DNA of 64,000 nucleotides from Magnetovibrio sp. PR-2 (GTDB taxonomy: Bacteria > Pseudomonadota > Alphaproteobacteria > Rhodospirillales > Magnetovibrionaceae): contig NZ_JBAHUR010000008.1 in the NCBI RefSeq assembly GCF_036689815.1, positions 62,001 to 126,000 of the forward strand, given 5' to 3'. Position numbers and translations under genes: made by a program. The notes beneath the pieces were generated by a model. That model saw nothing but the letters and a program-made list of their open reading frames with translations. It was not told where the DNA came from and did not search any database. Of the stretch, positions 46,333-55,203 are shown piece after piece (positions within the stretch are counted from its first letter, which is position 1; each line of letters begins with the position of its first letter).

Positions 46333-46382
46333 ACGTATGTTTACATTACGCAGCTCATTTTGCAAACAATTGTTTACATACG
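46333..46382. promoter_or_regulatory. Candidate operator upstream of the LplT-Aas gene
   Basis: TGCAAACAATTGTTTACA (46361-46378) is an 18-base palindrome with one mismatched pair, and its core AAACAATTGTTT is perfect. GTTTACAT recurs at 46339-46346 and 46372-46379, with about 33 bases between. The core resembles CAAAC-N4-GTTT, the form reported for PsrA/FadR-type TetR regulators of fatty acid genes. It sits 108-150 bases upstream of the fusion gene. The regulator is not in the window. Confidence 0.5.
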
Positions 46383-46460
46383 AGCGCGTGCGAGGCACAC
46401 CCAAAGTCATCTTGAAACGCTTGTGGGTGGAGTTATGGTATTGAATACAGATGGTTAGAC

Positions 46461-46493
46461 AAAACAAAACGCCGCCCAAAAAAGGCGGCGTTT
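46461..46493 (-). terminator. Intrinsic terminator of the phosphate regulon
   Basis: AAACGCCGCC (46467-46476) and GGCGGCGTTT (46484-46493) pair perfectly with a seven-base loop. On the minus strand a T-rich run follows. It ends phoB transcription. Confidence 0.85.
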
Positions 46494-46523
46494 GGCAGGT
46501 TATTTTGATAAGAAAGGAGCTGT

Positions 46524-47219
46524 TTAAGCGCCTTTGTTCATGTCGATGGCGTAGCCTTCGCCGCGAACGGTGCGAATCATGTCCAGGGCCCCTTCGGTAT
46601 TCAGCGCTTTGCGCAGTCGACGAATGTGGACGTCGACCGTGCGGTCTTCGACATAGACGTCACGCCCCCAAACCAGATCCAACAGGCGTTCGCGCGAAAA
46701 CACGCGACCGGGCTTTTCCATCAAGGTTTTGAGCAAGCGAAACTCGGTCGGGCCAAGGTGGATGAAGTTCCCGCCACGATTGACCTTGTGCTGGGCCAAG
46801 TCCATGACGATGTCGGCGTATTCGATGGTTTCCGAGCTCAACGACGGGTTGGAGCGGCGCAGCAAGCCCTTCAGGCGCGCCACGACTTCGCGGGGGCTGT
46901 AGGGTTTGACAACATAGTCGTCCGCACCCGTTTCGATGCCACGAACGCGGTCTTCTTCTTCACCGCGGGCGGTCAGCATCAAAATGGGGATTTCGCGGGT
47001 ATCGGTATCGCTGCGCAGTTGGCGGCAAACTTCAATGCCGCTCAAACCCGGCAACATCCAATCCAAAACGATGGCGTCGGGAACATTTTCTTGGGCCATC
47101 ATCAAACCGTCTTCGCCATTTTCCGCCATCATCACCCGGAAGCCTTCTTTTTCCAGGTTATAGGACAGCATCTCAGCTTGGGGTGGTTCGTCTTCGACGA
47201 TCAGAACAGTCTGGCTCAT
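46524..47219 (-). CDS. phoB: Phosphate regulon response regulator
   Basis: A 231-residue OmpR-type regulator. The receiver has VEDEPP and the phospho-acceptor Asp53 in VLDWMLPG, with Lys in VKPYSP. The C-terminal winged helix carries RVFSRERLLDLVWGRDVYVEDRTVDVHIRRLRK, a strong PhoB signature only partly given here by key residues (RTVDVHIRRLR). It activates Pho-box promoters when phosphate is low. It is last in the cluster, 20 bases after phoU. Confidence 0.96.
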   Translation of the reverse strand: MSQTVLIVEDEPPQAEMLSYNLEKEGFRVMMAENGEDGLMMAQENVPDAIVLDWMLPGLSGIEVCRQLRSDTDTREIPILMLTARGEEEDRVRGIETGADDYVVKPYSPREVVARLKGLLRRSNPSLSSETIEYADIVMDLAQHKVNRGGNFIHLGPTEFRLLKTLMEKPGRVFSRERLLDLVWGRDVYVEDRTVDVHIRRLRKALNTEGALDMIRTVRGEGYAIDMNKGA

Positions 47220-47239
47220 GTATGCGTACTCCTCACCCC

Positions 47240-47950
47240 TTAGCCGACCACTGTCTCACTGGACAGGTCGTTTTTGGGGCGTTCTTCTGACGGCTTTTCG
47301 CCGGAAACCAAGAAGTGGACATTTTCGGCGATGGACGTAACGTGATCGCCAATGCGCTCCACATTCTTGGCAATAAACAAAAGGTGCGTGCACGCCGTGA
47401 TGTTGCGCGGGTCTTCCAGCATGTAGGTCAGAAGCTCGCGAAACAGGCTGGTGTGCATCATATCGACTTCTTCGTCGCGCAGGCGCACGGCGTTGGCTTT
47501 GGCCACGTCGCGGGTGCCATAGGCATCCAAAACGTTGCCGATCATGCTTTGCACTTGGCGCGCCATGCGTTGAATGGTGGCCGTTGCGTCACCGACGGTG
47601 TCCATCTCGGAAAGCGTCTGGGTGCGCTTGGCAACGTTTTTGGCGTAATCGCCGATGCGTTCCAAGTTGGACGCCATCTTCAACGCCACCACAACGGCAC
47701 GCAAATCGTCGGCCATGGGTTGGCGCAAGGCCAAAACTTTAATGGTGAAGTTGTCGAGATCTTCTTCCAAAGCATCAATTTTGATGTCTGAATCGATGAC
47801 TTTTTTCGCCAGCTCAACATCGTTGCGCGCCAACGCGTCAACGGCGTCGCTCAACTGACGTTCGGCCAAGCCACCCATTTCCGCAATCACACTGTCGATG
47901 CGGCCCAGGTCTTCGTCGAATGAAGTAACGATATGGTCTTGTTCCAACAT
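47240..47950 (-). CDS. phoU: Phosphate signalling complex protein PhoU
   Basis: A 236-residue all-helical protein with the duplicated PhoU three-helix pattern: MGGLAERQLSDAVDAL in the first half and RMARQVQSMIGNVLDAY in the second, each with an acidic metal-binding motif (ERIGDYAKN and ERIGDHVTSI). It links the Pst transporter to PhoR and restrains phosphate signalling. It lies 11 bases after pstB and 20 before phoB. Confidence 0.95.
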   Translation of the reverse strand: MLEQDHIVTSFDEDLGRIDSVIAEMGGLAERQLSDAVDALARNDVELAKKVIDSDIKIDALEEDLDNFTIKVLALRQPMADDLRAVVVALKMASNLERIGDYAKNVAKRTQTLSEMDTVGDATATIQRMARQVQSMIGNVLDAYGTRDVAKANAVRLRDEEVDMMHTSLFRELLTYMLEDPRNITACTHLLFIAKNVERIGDHVTSIAENVHFLVSGEKPSEERPKNDLSSETVVG

Positions 47951-47961
47951 AATTCGATCCC

Positions 47962-48783
47962 TTAGCCGATTTTACCGGTGACGTAAGCTTGGGTGCGTTC
48001 GTCTTTCGGGTTGGTGAAGATTTCGTCCGTACCGCCCGATTCCACCAAGTCGCCCAAGTGGAAGAACGCGGTTTTTTGCGACACACGCGCAGCCTGCTGC
48101 ATGGAGTGCGTCACCATGATGATGGTGTAATTGTCTTTAAGTTCGTCGATCAGCTCTTCGATCTTCGCCGTGGCGATGGGATCAAGGGCCGAGCACGGCT
48201 CGTCCATCAAGATAACTTCGGGCTCAACCGCAATAGCGCGGGCAATGCACAGACGTTGCTGCTGACCACCGGAAAGGCCAGTGCCCGGAGAATCCAAGCG
48301 ATCACGGACTTCGTCCAGCAACCCGGCTTTTTCCAAGCTGGTGAGGACGATTTCATCCATGTCCGCACGGGTCTTGGCCAGACCATGGATTTTCGGACCA
48401 TAGGAAATGTTGTCGTAAATGGATTTCGGGAACGGGTTGGGTTTTTGAAACACCATGCCAACGCGCGCACGCAGGTGAACCACATCCACACCTTTGGAAT
48501 AGATGTTTTCCCCGTCCAGCTTGATTTCTCCTTCGACGCGGCAACCGTCCACCACATCGTTCATGCGGTTCAAGCAACGCAAGAAGGTGGATTTACCGCA
48601 ACCGGACGGACCGATCAGTGCTGTAACTTGGTTGGACGGAATGTCTAAGTTGATGCCTTTCAGCGCTTGTTTATCTCCGTAAAACACATCAACGGATTGT
48701 GCCGTCACTTTGTGTGGGTTCGAAGGGGCCACAGAAATTCCCTGCTCTTTTTCCGGCAGATCCGTGTGAATAGCGAGTTCCAT
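47962..48783 (-). CDS. pstB: Phosphate ABC transporter ATPase
   Basis: A 273-residue ABC ATPase. Walker A is GPSGCGKST, the signature [14 protein letters not shown], and Walker [14 protein letters not shown]. The [15 protein letters not shown] motif is specific to PstB. ATG 48783 is preferred because GTAAGGAGT precedes it; a longer start would overlap pstA. It powers phosphate uptake through PstCA. Confidence 0.96.
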   Translation of the reverse strand: MELAIHTDLPEKEQGISVAPSNPHKVTAQSVDVFYGDKQALKGINLDIPSNQVTALIGPSGCGKSTFLRCLNRMNDVVDGCRVEGEIKLDGENIYSKGVDVVHLRARVGMVFQKPNPFPKSIYDNISYGPKIHGLAKTRADMDEIVLTSLEKAGLLDEVRDRLDSPGTGLSGGQQQRLCIARAIAVEPEVILMDEPCSALDPIATAKIEELIDELKDNYTIIMVTHSMQQAARVSQKTAFFHLGDLVESGGTDEIFTNPKDERTQAYVTGKIG

Positions 48784-48796
48784 AGGGTCGCACTCC

Positions 48797-50050
48797 TTAC
48801 CAGCGACGTTCGAAAGACTTGCGCATGATGACCGCAAGAATGTTCATCGTAATCAAGAAACCAAGCAGAATGATAATAGCACCCGCTGTGCGTTCAGAGA
48901 ACGCGCGTTCGGGGCTGTCTGCCCAGATGTAAATTTGCACCGGCAGAGCCGTGGCCGGGTCGGTAAAGGCCGCCGGAATGTCGACAATGAAGGCCACCAT
49001 GCCGATCATCAGCAACGGCGCACTTTCACCAAGCGCCTGAGCCATGCCGATAATCGTCCCCGTCAGCATACCCGGCATCGCCAATGGCAACACGTGGTGT
49101 GTGATGGTTTGGATGGGGCTTGCGCCCATGCCCAAAGCCGCTTCGCGAATGGACGGCGGCACGGAGCGCAACGCGGCGCGACCGGCAATGATAATGGTCG
49201 GCAAAGTCATCAGCGCCAACACCATGCCCCCCACAAGCGGGGCTGAACGGGGCATGCCGAAGAAGTTCAAGAACATGGCCAAGCCCAGCAGACCGAACAC
49301 GATGGACGGCACGGCGGCGAGGTTGTTGATGTTGACCTCGATCATGTCGGTCCATTTGTTTTTCGGCGCGAACTCTTCCAGATACACCGCCGTCATCACA
49401 CCCAGCGGGAATGAGAGCAACAAGCACACCGACAAGCTCAAGAACGAACCCATGACCGCGCCTAAGATGCCGGCCTGTTCCGGTTCACGTGAATCGCCCG
49501 AGGTGAAGAACGTCGTATTAAATTGCAGCTCGATGGTGTCTTGGGCGATCCATTGATCCACCCAGGCGATTTCTTGGTCCGACACACGACGGTCGTCTTC
49601 AGGCAACGTGCGGTCAATTTGACCCTTCATCAGCATGTCGATATCATCAGAAGCCGTCAGCCAAAGTTTGCGCGATTGCCCCAACACATCGGGGTTCTCG
49701 ACATAATACTCACGCACTTCAAAACCAGCGCCGGAGCTCATCAACTTGTACAGCTTACGCTTGTCTTGACGCCCCGTGACTTCTGGGAACGCTTCACGCA
49801 TGGCGTCTTTGACGATGCCACCCCAGTCATTGTCATTGATCCGCGCTTCGTCGAATTGAACCGTCAGTGCCACATGGGTCTGACTGATCGCGCCGGAGCC
49901 ACGAATAAAGACGGCAACCAACATGATGGCCAGGAACGCAACGGCGACACCGATGGCGGCCACACCATAAGAACGAAAACGTTTCTCGGCAGCGTAACGT
50001 TTTTTCAAGCCCGCTTGGACGAGCTCTGAATTGGAAAGCTGATCAGTCAT
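48797..50050 (-). CDS. pstA: Phosphate ABC transporter permease PstA (with DUF3333 insertion)
   Basis: A 417-residue permease, longer than the enterobacterial form. After one N-terminal helix (about 29-50) comes a periplasmic region of about 130 residues (DUF3333 type), then the usual six-helix permease with the EAA loop [21 protein letters not shown]. It forms the channel with PstC. It overlaps pstC by eight bases and pstB follows after 13. Confidence 0.93.
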   Translation of the reverse strand: MTDQLSNSELVQAGLKKRYAAEKRFRSYGVAAIGVAVAFLAIMLVAVFIRGSGAISQTHVALTVQFDEARINDNDWGGIVKDAMREAFPEVTGRQDKRKLYKLMSSGAGFEVREYYVENPDVLGQSRKLWLTASDDIDMLMKGQIDRTLPEDDRRVSDQEIAWVDQWIAQDTIELQFNTTFFTSGDSREPEQAGILGAVMGSFLSLSVCLLLSFPLGVMTAVYLEEFAPKNKWTDMIEVNINNLAAVPSIVFGLLGLAMFLNFFGMPRSAPLVGGMVLALMTLPTIIIAGRAALRSVPPSIREAALGMGASPIQTITHHVLPLAMPGMLTGTIIGMAQALGESAPLLMIGMVAFIVDIPAAFTDPATALPVQIYIWADSPERAFSERTAGAIIILLGFLITMNILAVIMRKSFERRW

Positions 50051-51032
50051 ATTGCTCTCGATACTTATTCACGATGTGCAGCGCGATCACGTTCAAGAAC
50101 AACGTGACGACAAACAACATCAAGCCCAAAGCGAACGCGGCCAATGTTTTGGCGCTGTCGAATTCTTGGTCACCCGTAAGCAACGTCACGATTTGAACCG
50201 TCACGGTGGTCACGGCTTCTAACGGGTTAGCCGTTAAGTTTGCGGCCAGACCAGCGGCCATCACAACGATCATGGTTTCACCGATGGCGCGCGATGCGGC
50301 CAACAACAAACCGCCTGCGATGCCCGGAAGGGCCGCGGGGACGATCACGTTGCGAATGGTTTCGGACTTGGTTGCACCGATGCCCAACGAACCCTCGCGC
50401 AAGGACTGCGGAACGGCGTTGATCACGTCATCGGACAGGGATGAAATCAGCGGAATGATCATAATGCCCATGACCAAGCCTGCGGCCAGTGCACTTTCGG
50501 ACGAAACATCCAGGCCGACACCTTCACCCGTTCCCCGGATCCACGGCGCCACAATCAGAGCGGCGAAAAAGCCGTAAACAACGGTGGGGATACCGGCCAG
50601 AACTTCCAAGATCGGTTTGATCCAGCTGCGCACATTGCGGTGAGCGTACTCGGCCAGATAGATGGCTGAAAATAAGCCAATGGGGGCAGCGACAACCAAT
50701 GCAATGAAACTGATCAAGAGTGTGCCCGCAAAAAGCGGTATGGCGCCAAATGCAGCAGATGAGCCGACCTGGCCTTCATACATGGCCGTCTGCGGGCTCC
50801 ATTGGGTACCGAACATGAAATCCACAAACGGGACTTCACCGAAAAAACGCGACGATTCAAAAATGAGCGACGCGACGATACCGACAGTGGTCAAAATCGC
50901 GACCGTGGAACTGAGGATCAAAATACCTTTGATCCCGCTTTCCACGGCCTTCTTCACGCGGCGGGCTGGCGTGACGTACATCCGGCCTCCACCGGCCCGA
51001 CCTGCGCGAATTGTTTCAGCTGTTGTTGTCAC
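50043..51032 (-). CDS. pstC: Phosphate ABC transporter permease PstC
   Basis: A 329-residue permease with six or more hydrophobic helices. The cytoplasmic EAA loop is REGSLGIGATKSETIRNVIVP. GTG 51032 is proposed as start because TAGGA lies nine bases upstream; ATG 50981 is the other candidate. A perfect hairpin lies between it and pstS. It pairs with PstA to carry phosphate into the cell. Confidence 0.93.
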   Translation of the reverse strand: MTTTAETIRAGRAGGGRMYVTPARRVKKAVESGIKGILILSSTVAILTTVGIVASLIFESSRFFGEVPFVDFMFGTQWSPQTAMYEGQVGSSAAFGAIPLFAGTLLISFIALVVAAPIGLFSAIYLAEYAHRNVRSWIKPILEVLAGIPTVVYGFFAALIVAPWIRGTGEGVGLDVSSESALAAGLVMGIMIIPLISSLSDDVINAVPQSLREGSLGIGATKSETIRNVIVPAALPGIAGGLLLAASRAIGETMIVVMAAGLAANLTANPLEAVTTVTVQIVTLLTGDQEFDSAKTLAAFALGLMLFVVTLFLNVIALHIVNKYREQYD

Positions 51033-51058
51033 AACAAAAATTCCTAAACAAATTGAGA

Positions 51059-51085
51059 GATGGTTGGGGACAATCCCCAACCATC
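51059..51085 (-). repeat. Perfect intercistronic hairpin between pstS and pstC
   Basis: GATGGTTGGGGA (51059-51070) and TCCCCAACCATC (51074-51085) form a 12-base perfect stem with a three-base loop. No T-run follows on the minus strand. Such a stem between a binding-protein gene and its permease gene usually protects the upstream mRNA from 3' decay, giving more PstS than PstC. Confidence 0.8.
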
Positions 51086-51096
51086 GCCCAGTGACA

Positions 51097-52143
51097 TTAT
51101 TTAACGTCGTCGTTGACGTTGTTTGCCAGACCCATTGCCGCTTTTTGGAACTTCATGCGTTCCGCTTTCGGCGCAGGAATCATGCCTTTGTCGGTCAAGT
51201 AGCCTTCATCACCCCAAGCTTTTTCGCTGGTGAATTCAGCCAGGTATTCTTTGATACCCGGGACTTTGCCGATGTGTGCGGTTTTCACGTAGAACCACAG
51301 CGGGCGAGAAACCGGGTATTTACCGGAAGAGATGTTTTCGAACTTCGGTTCCACACCGTTGATGGTGGAGCCTTGGATTTTGTCAGCGTTTTGGTCCAAG
51401 AAGGAGAAGCCGAAGATACCCAGAGCGTTCGGGTTAGCTTCCAATTTTTGAACGATCAGGTTGTCGTTTTCGCCAGCTTCGACGAAAGCGCCGTCTTCAC
51501 GAACCGTGTGGCACAATGTTTTGTATGCTTTTTTGTCAGACTTTTTCAGAGCTTTGATCCAAGCAAACTTTTTGCAGCCGCCTTCCATGGCGAGGCTAAC
51601 AAATGCGTCACGGGTACCGGAGGTCGGCGGCGGGCCGAGCACTTCGATTTTCACGTTCGGCAGATCGGAGCGCACGTCTTTCCACGTTTTGTGGGTGTTT
51701 TCCATCAGCTTGCCGTCTTCACCAGCGGGGATGTCTTTGGCCAGGGCCAAGAACAGGTCTTTGGTGGTCAGCGCAAATTTGCCAGCTTTTTTGGAGTTGG
51801 CGACAACGATGCCGTCATAACCGATTTTAACAGCGGTGATGTCGGTGATGCCGTTTTTGACACACTGAGCAACCTGGGACTTTTTGATGCCGCTCGACGA
51901 GTTGGTGATGTCCGGATGGCCTTCACCAATACCTGCGCAGAACAGCTTCAAGCCGCCGCCAGAGCCGGTGGATTCGATCACCGGGGTTTTGAAGGAAGTG
52001 GTTTTACCGAATTGTTCGGCCACTGCGGTGGCGAACGGGAAAACCGTGGAAGAACCGACGATGCGGATCTGGTCACGTGCTTGTGCAGTACCTGCAACAA
52101 CGACGCTGCCGAGTGCAGCGATCATAAGGGTCTTTTTGAACAT
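51097..52143 (-). CDS. pstS: Periplasmic phosphate-binding protein
   Basis: A 348-residue periplasmic protein: signal peptide (MFKKTLMIAALGSVVVAGTAQA), then RIVGSSTVFPFA, ESTGSGGG and a later GTRDAFV, all phosphate-binding loops of PstS. ATG 52143 has AGAGGAGT nine bases upstream; the TTG at 52152 would abut it. It collects phosphate for PstCAB. The Pho box at 52245-52273 is about 100 bases upstream. Confidence 0.96.
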   Translation of the reverse strand: MFKKTLMIAALGSVVVAGTAQARDQIRIVGSSTVFPFATAVAEQFGKTTSFKTPVIESTGSGGGLKLFCAGIGEGHPDITNSSSGIKKSQVAQCVKNGITDITAVKIGYDGIVVANSKKAGKFALTTKDLFLALAKDIPAGEDGKLMENTHKTWKDVRSDLPNVKIEVLGPPPTSGTRDAFVSLAMEGGCKKFAWIKALKKSDKKAYKTLCHTVREDGAFVEAGENDNLIVQKLEANPNALGIFGFSFLDQNADKIQGSTINGVEPKFENISSGKYPVSRPLWFYVKTAHIGKVPGIKEYLAEFTSEKAWGDEGYLTDKGMIPAPKAERMKFQKAAMGLANNVNDDVK

Positions 52144-52244
52144 CTCGTCCAAACTCCTCTAAGGGCTTAAAAAAACTTGTCCTCATACGCACATCATATG
52201 CGCGTAAACACTGTCGCAAGCTATTGCCCTGCAGGGTCCCTTTT

Positions 52245-52273
52245 ATGAAAGATATGTTACAGATATGTGACGA
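52245..52273 (-). promoter_or_regulatory. Pho box upstream of pstS (three repeat units)
   Basis: Read on the minus strand, three seven-base units, TCGTCAC, CTGTAAC and CTTTCAT, are each followed by four AT-rich bases (ATAT, ATAT, AAAA), giving an 11-base period. This matches the PhoB site CTGTCAT-N4 repeat. It lies between the phoR stop and pstS, so pstSCAB-phoU-phoB can be induced separately from phoR. Confidence 0.8.
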
Positions 52274-52281
52274 GCAAAAAG

Positions 52282-53571
52282 CTAAGCTTTTTGAGGGTGT
52301 TGCGACTTTTCAAGGGGCAGCTGAACCGAAAAAGTAGCCCCTTGTGACAGTTCGCTTGTCACAATCAAGCGGCCGCGGTGGCGATTGATGATGTGTTTGA
52401 CAATGGCGAGTCCCAAACCGGTCCCTCCCATGGCGCGCGAACGGCTTTTGTCGATGCGGTAAAACCGCTCTGTCAGGCGTGACAGGTGCTCAGGTGCGAT
52501 TCCCTCACCTTGGTTGGTGACGGAGACCTCGACCCCCGGCTCGCCGGTGTCTTGCATGTTGTTCACCAAAGCCGCTTTGAGGTTCACAGGACTATCGCTT
52601 GCGCCGTACTTCACAGCGTTATCGACCAAGTTCTGGAACACTTCACGCAATTGGTCTTCATCACCGTAAACTTCTGGGAAGTCGTGGGGGCACGTCAGCA
52701 CCAGCGAAATGTTCTTCTTGTCGGCCCTGATCTGAATGGAATCGACGACAGCTTCTAAGATTTTGGGCAAGGCGACCTTTTCCTTCGGTCGGATGTGTTC
52801 GCGAATCTCAATTTTCGACAGAGACAACAAATCATCAATCAGGCGCGCCATGCGCCGGGCTTCGCCGTCCATAATGCCTAAGAAACGTTGACGCGCCTGT
52901 GGGTCGTCTTCAGCCGACGTTTGCAGTGTTTCGATAAAGCCGCTGACCGACGCCAAGGGAGAGCGCAGTTCGTGCGAGGCGTTGGCGACGAAGTCCGCGC
53001 GCATGGTTTCGGCATGCTTCAAAGCGGTCACTTCGTGCAGCGCCATCACCGCGCGCACAGCCAAGGCTTGGCCCTTGGGCACCGACATAATTTGCAGCTG
53101 ATAGCTGCGGCGCACCGGCAGCTCGAATTCGACGTCTTTCGCACCGCTCGACTGATGACCCGCGACCGTGTTTTTCAGCGTGTCTTGGATGTGGGGTTGG
53201 CGCATCACCAAGCAGATGTCACGCCCGTGAATGGCGGAGCCCAACAATTCGTCCGCCGCCCGGTTGGCCGCCACCACGCGACGGTGTTTATCCAACAACA
53301 GCACCGGATCGGGCAGTGCGTCCAAAATGACCGAGGCCAAGGTGGTATCGACTTTGGTGACGGGTTCGGGGAACACACGCGCTTGCTTAAAACCCGCCCA
53401 CACCGCGCCTGCGCCAATCACGATCACGGACAGCCAAATTTCGTGCGTGCTGAACTGATCGTCCGCCGAAAACGCGGCCAACAGGGTAAACCCCGGGACC
53501 AGCGCCATCAGCGGCGAAAAGGAAAATTCGGACGGCACAAAACGGCGCATGAAGTATCGAACCTCGCTCAT
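52282..53571 (-). CDS. phoR: Phosphate regulon sensor histidine kinase
   Basis: A 429-residue kinase. N-terminal hydrophobic segments (about 17-33 and 45-60) are followed by a PAS domain (about 75-185), then the dimerisation helix with phospho-acceptor His200 in ANASHELRSPL and the ATPase with NLVDNAVKYG and GGTGLGLAIVKH. PhoR phosphorylates PhoB under phosphate limitation. It heads the cluster, ahead of the Pho box. Confidence 0.92.
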   Translation of the reverse strand: MSEVRYFMRRFVPSEFSFSPLMALVPGFTLLAAFSADDQFSTHEIWLSVIVIGAGAVWAGFKQARVFPEPVTKVDTTLASVILDALPDPVLLLDKHRRVVAANRAADELLGSAIHGRDICLVMRQPHIQDTLKNTVAGHQSSGAKDVEFELPVRRSYQLQIMSVPKGQALAVRAVMALHEVTALKHAETMRADFVANASHELRSPLASVSGFIETLQTSAEDDPQARQRFLGIMDGEARRMARLIDDLLSLSKIEIREHIRPKEKVALPKILEAVVDSIQIRADKKNISLVLTCPHDFPEVYGDEDQLREVFQNLVDNAVKYGASDSPVNLKAALVNNMQDTGEPGVEVSVTNQGEGIAPEHLSRLTERFYRIDKSRSRAMGGTGLGLAIVKHIINRHRGRLIVTSELSQGATFSVQLPLEKSQHPQKA

Positions 53572-53737
53572 TAATCGTCTAAGCCCATACCATGCTTTGT
53601 GTTCGCCGCCAAGGCAGGGCTTGAGCGCTGAAGAGACGCTGCAAAACGTATCCGTTTGACGTTAATGTATGTTATACACGTTTTGCGCATACTGGCGTGG
53701 ACCTCCCGTGCCCGAAACCAAACGATCGGAGAAAAAA

Positions 53738-54100
53738 ATGGGGCTCAAAGACCCACTTCCGACAGATCTGAAAACAGACTTAATCGAAATCAAAACCGAA
53801 CCTGGGCCCAGGTGTCTGTGCCATTCGCACATGGCGGACGAAGCCACCAACCTGATCGCCGAACTGGCGCACCCCGATCGTCTCATGATTATGACGTTGC
53901 TTCATGACATGGGAGAGTTACAGGTTGATGAACTCCTCGACATCATCGGCGGCAAGCGCGACGACCTTGCCCAGCATTTAGGCCACTTGCGCGAACAATG
54001 CTTGATCACCACCCTGCGCAAAGACGACAAGACCTATTACACCTTGGACAGCCCCTATGCAGCGACGCTGATCATGGCGCTCGGCACGGCACAACGCTAA
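53738..54100 (+). CDS. ArsR-type regulator with N-terminal Cys/His motif
   Basis: A 120-residue winged-helix regulator. HPDRLMIMTLLHDMGELQVDEL and DLAQHLGHLREQCLITTLRKDDKTYYTL match the ArsR helix-turn-helix and wing. The N-terminus has CLCHSH (Cys26, Cys28, His29, His31) and Cys88 sits in the core, so it could sense a metal or thiol/persulfide. ATG 53738 has CGGAG upstream. The CysH-like gene follows on the same strand 243 bases downstream, with a possible hairpin between. The ligand is unknown. Confidence 0.78.
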   Translation: MGLKDPLPTDLKTDLIEIKTEPGPRCLCHSHMADEATNLIAELAHPDRLMIMTLLHDMGELQVDELLDIIGGKRDDLAQHLGHLREQCLITTLRKDDKTYYTLDSPYAATLIMALGTAQR

Positions 54101-54119
54101 AGCGTTTGCCAAACCGCAC

Positions 54120-54153
54120 CTATTTCATAGCAAATCTATGTAAATAGAGGCTT
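54120..54153 (+). terminator. Possible weak terminator after the ArsR-type gene
   Basis: CTATTT and AAATAG, with ATAG and CTAT inside, can form a hairpin with a small bulge, followed by CTTTTT. The remaining 190 bases up to the CysH-like start are AT-rich without a clear promoter; GGGGAAG precedes the ATG at 54344. Confidence 0.45.
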
Positions 54154-54343
54154 TTTCGCGCAACTTTATTACCCTTCCAAATCCCCAAAACCGTCTTAGA
54201 TTTCAAAGCACTAATACAATGTTACTACTTTAGAAAAAACCGAAATAAACTTTATTTTGTAAGCACTTAGCTTTTTGATTTAGACTGCCTCAACACGCCC
54301 ACAAAGGGCGGCGAGGCAAAACGTAATTTGGGGAAGTTTAAGT

Positions 54344-54982
54344 ATGATCGAATGCACATCTGTTGACAGTGCAGAATTGAAGCAAGCCTGCGAAGACATG
54401 GCGTGCCTGGATTTGTTGGAATTCTTAATCAAAGAAAAATTCCCGGGACGCATCGCCATGACCGCATCTCTGCGCGCGCGCTCCACCATCGTCCAGCAAA
54501 TGGTGGCGGAGGTTGATCCGAACGTTCCGATCATCTATTGCAACGCGGGCAAAGTGTTCCCCGAAAGCGAAGAGTTCAAAACCGACATCGTCAAACGTTT
54601 TGGATTCACCAATGTGTTAAGCCCCGTCGGCGACAACGAAAGCCAAATTCAAAAAGGCGATTTGGACCACATCGAATGGGTCAAAGCCCAATACGACCGC
54701 GCCACCGACGGCACCCAAGAAGCCATGCACTTAAACGCCACGCTGGCCCCCTATGACTGCTGGATCAGCGCCGTCTATCACTATGACCAAGACCGTTCCA
54801 CCCGCACCCGGGTGGAACGCGAAGGCCGCTTGATCCGCGTGAACCCCTTGTTGGATTGGGATCAGGACCGCTGTCAGACCTTCATGGAAGAGTTTAATTT
54901 GCCCTATCACAAACTGGCCAAAGCGCCGGTGGATATGGAGCAACAACACGGCGACGGAACGGAGTTCCCGACCTACGCTTAA
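54344..54982 (+). CDS. CysH-like (PAPS/APS reductase fold) protein lacking catalytic cysteines
   Basis: A 212-residue protein with the PP-loop fold of CysH. The loops can be aligned by eye: TASLRARST for the canonical SFGA-S loop, CNAGKVFPES for DTG-x-x-FPET, and DCWISAVYHYDQDRSTRTR for AWI-G-RR-QS-TR. But the iron-sulfur CC pair, the CxxC partner and the C-terminal ECGLH catalytic motif are all missing; the chain ends EFPTYA. Its Cys residues are at 4, 16, 21, 66, 139 and 177. So reduction of PAPS by the normal route is unlikely. It may bind or otherwise use an adenylylated sulfur compound. Confidence 0.7.
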   Translation: MIECTSVDSAELKQACEDMACLDLLEFLIKEKFPGRIAMTASLRARSTIVQQMVAEVDPNVPIIYCNAGKVFPESEEFKTDIVKRFGFTNVLSPVGDNESQIQKGDLDHIEWVKAQYDRATDGTQEAMHLNATLAPYDCWISAVYHYDQDRSTRTRVEREGRLIRVNPLLDWDQDRCQTFMEEFNLPYHKLAKAPVDMEQQHGDGTEFPTYA

Positions 54983-55007
54983 GACGCCTCATACATCGCG
55001 ACCAAAC

Positions 55008-55040
55008 AAAAACGCCCTTCGATTTTGGAGGGCGTTTTTT
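55008..55040 (+). terminator. Intrinsic terminator after the CysH-like gene
   Basis: AAACGCCC (55010-55017) pairs with GGGCGTTT (55030-55037), extended by T-A and C-G pairs at the top, followed by a T-run to 55040. Confidence 0.85.
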
Positions 55041-55055
55041 ATCATTTTTATTGTC

Positions 55056-55152
55056 GCTCCTGCGAAGGCAGGAGCCTATGGGCCTCTCGGCTTAAAGTCA
55101 CTAACAAACACGTCTAAGCAGTCGCCCATGGACCCCGGATCAAGTCCGGGGT
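55056..55152. repeat. Two REP-like palindromes in an intergenic region
   Basis: GCTCCTGC (55056-55063) and GCAGGAGC (55068-55075) form an eight-base stem with loop GAAG. ACCCCGGA (55132-55139) and TCCGGGGT (55145-55152) form a second with loop TCAAG, followed by GACGG. Both look like the dispersed palindromes that many alphaproteobacteria carry between genes. Only one copy of each was noticed in this window. Confidence 0.6.
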
Positions 55153-55203
55153 GACGGAGGATGGGGAAGCTGTTGAGCTTAACCTGAACAGTTGAATACT
55201 GAC

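Noticed and set aside
46228-46479. 83-codon frame on the minus strand upstream of the LplT-Aas gene
   Set aside because: Covers the operator and terminator, has no ribosome binding site and no recognisable protein pattern.
50662-52170. Open frame of 502 codons opposite pstS-pstC
   Set aside because: Lies antisense to well-supported pst genes and shows no domain.
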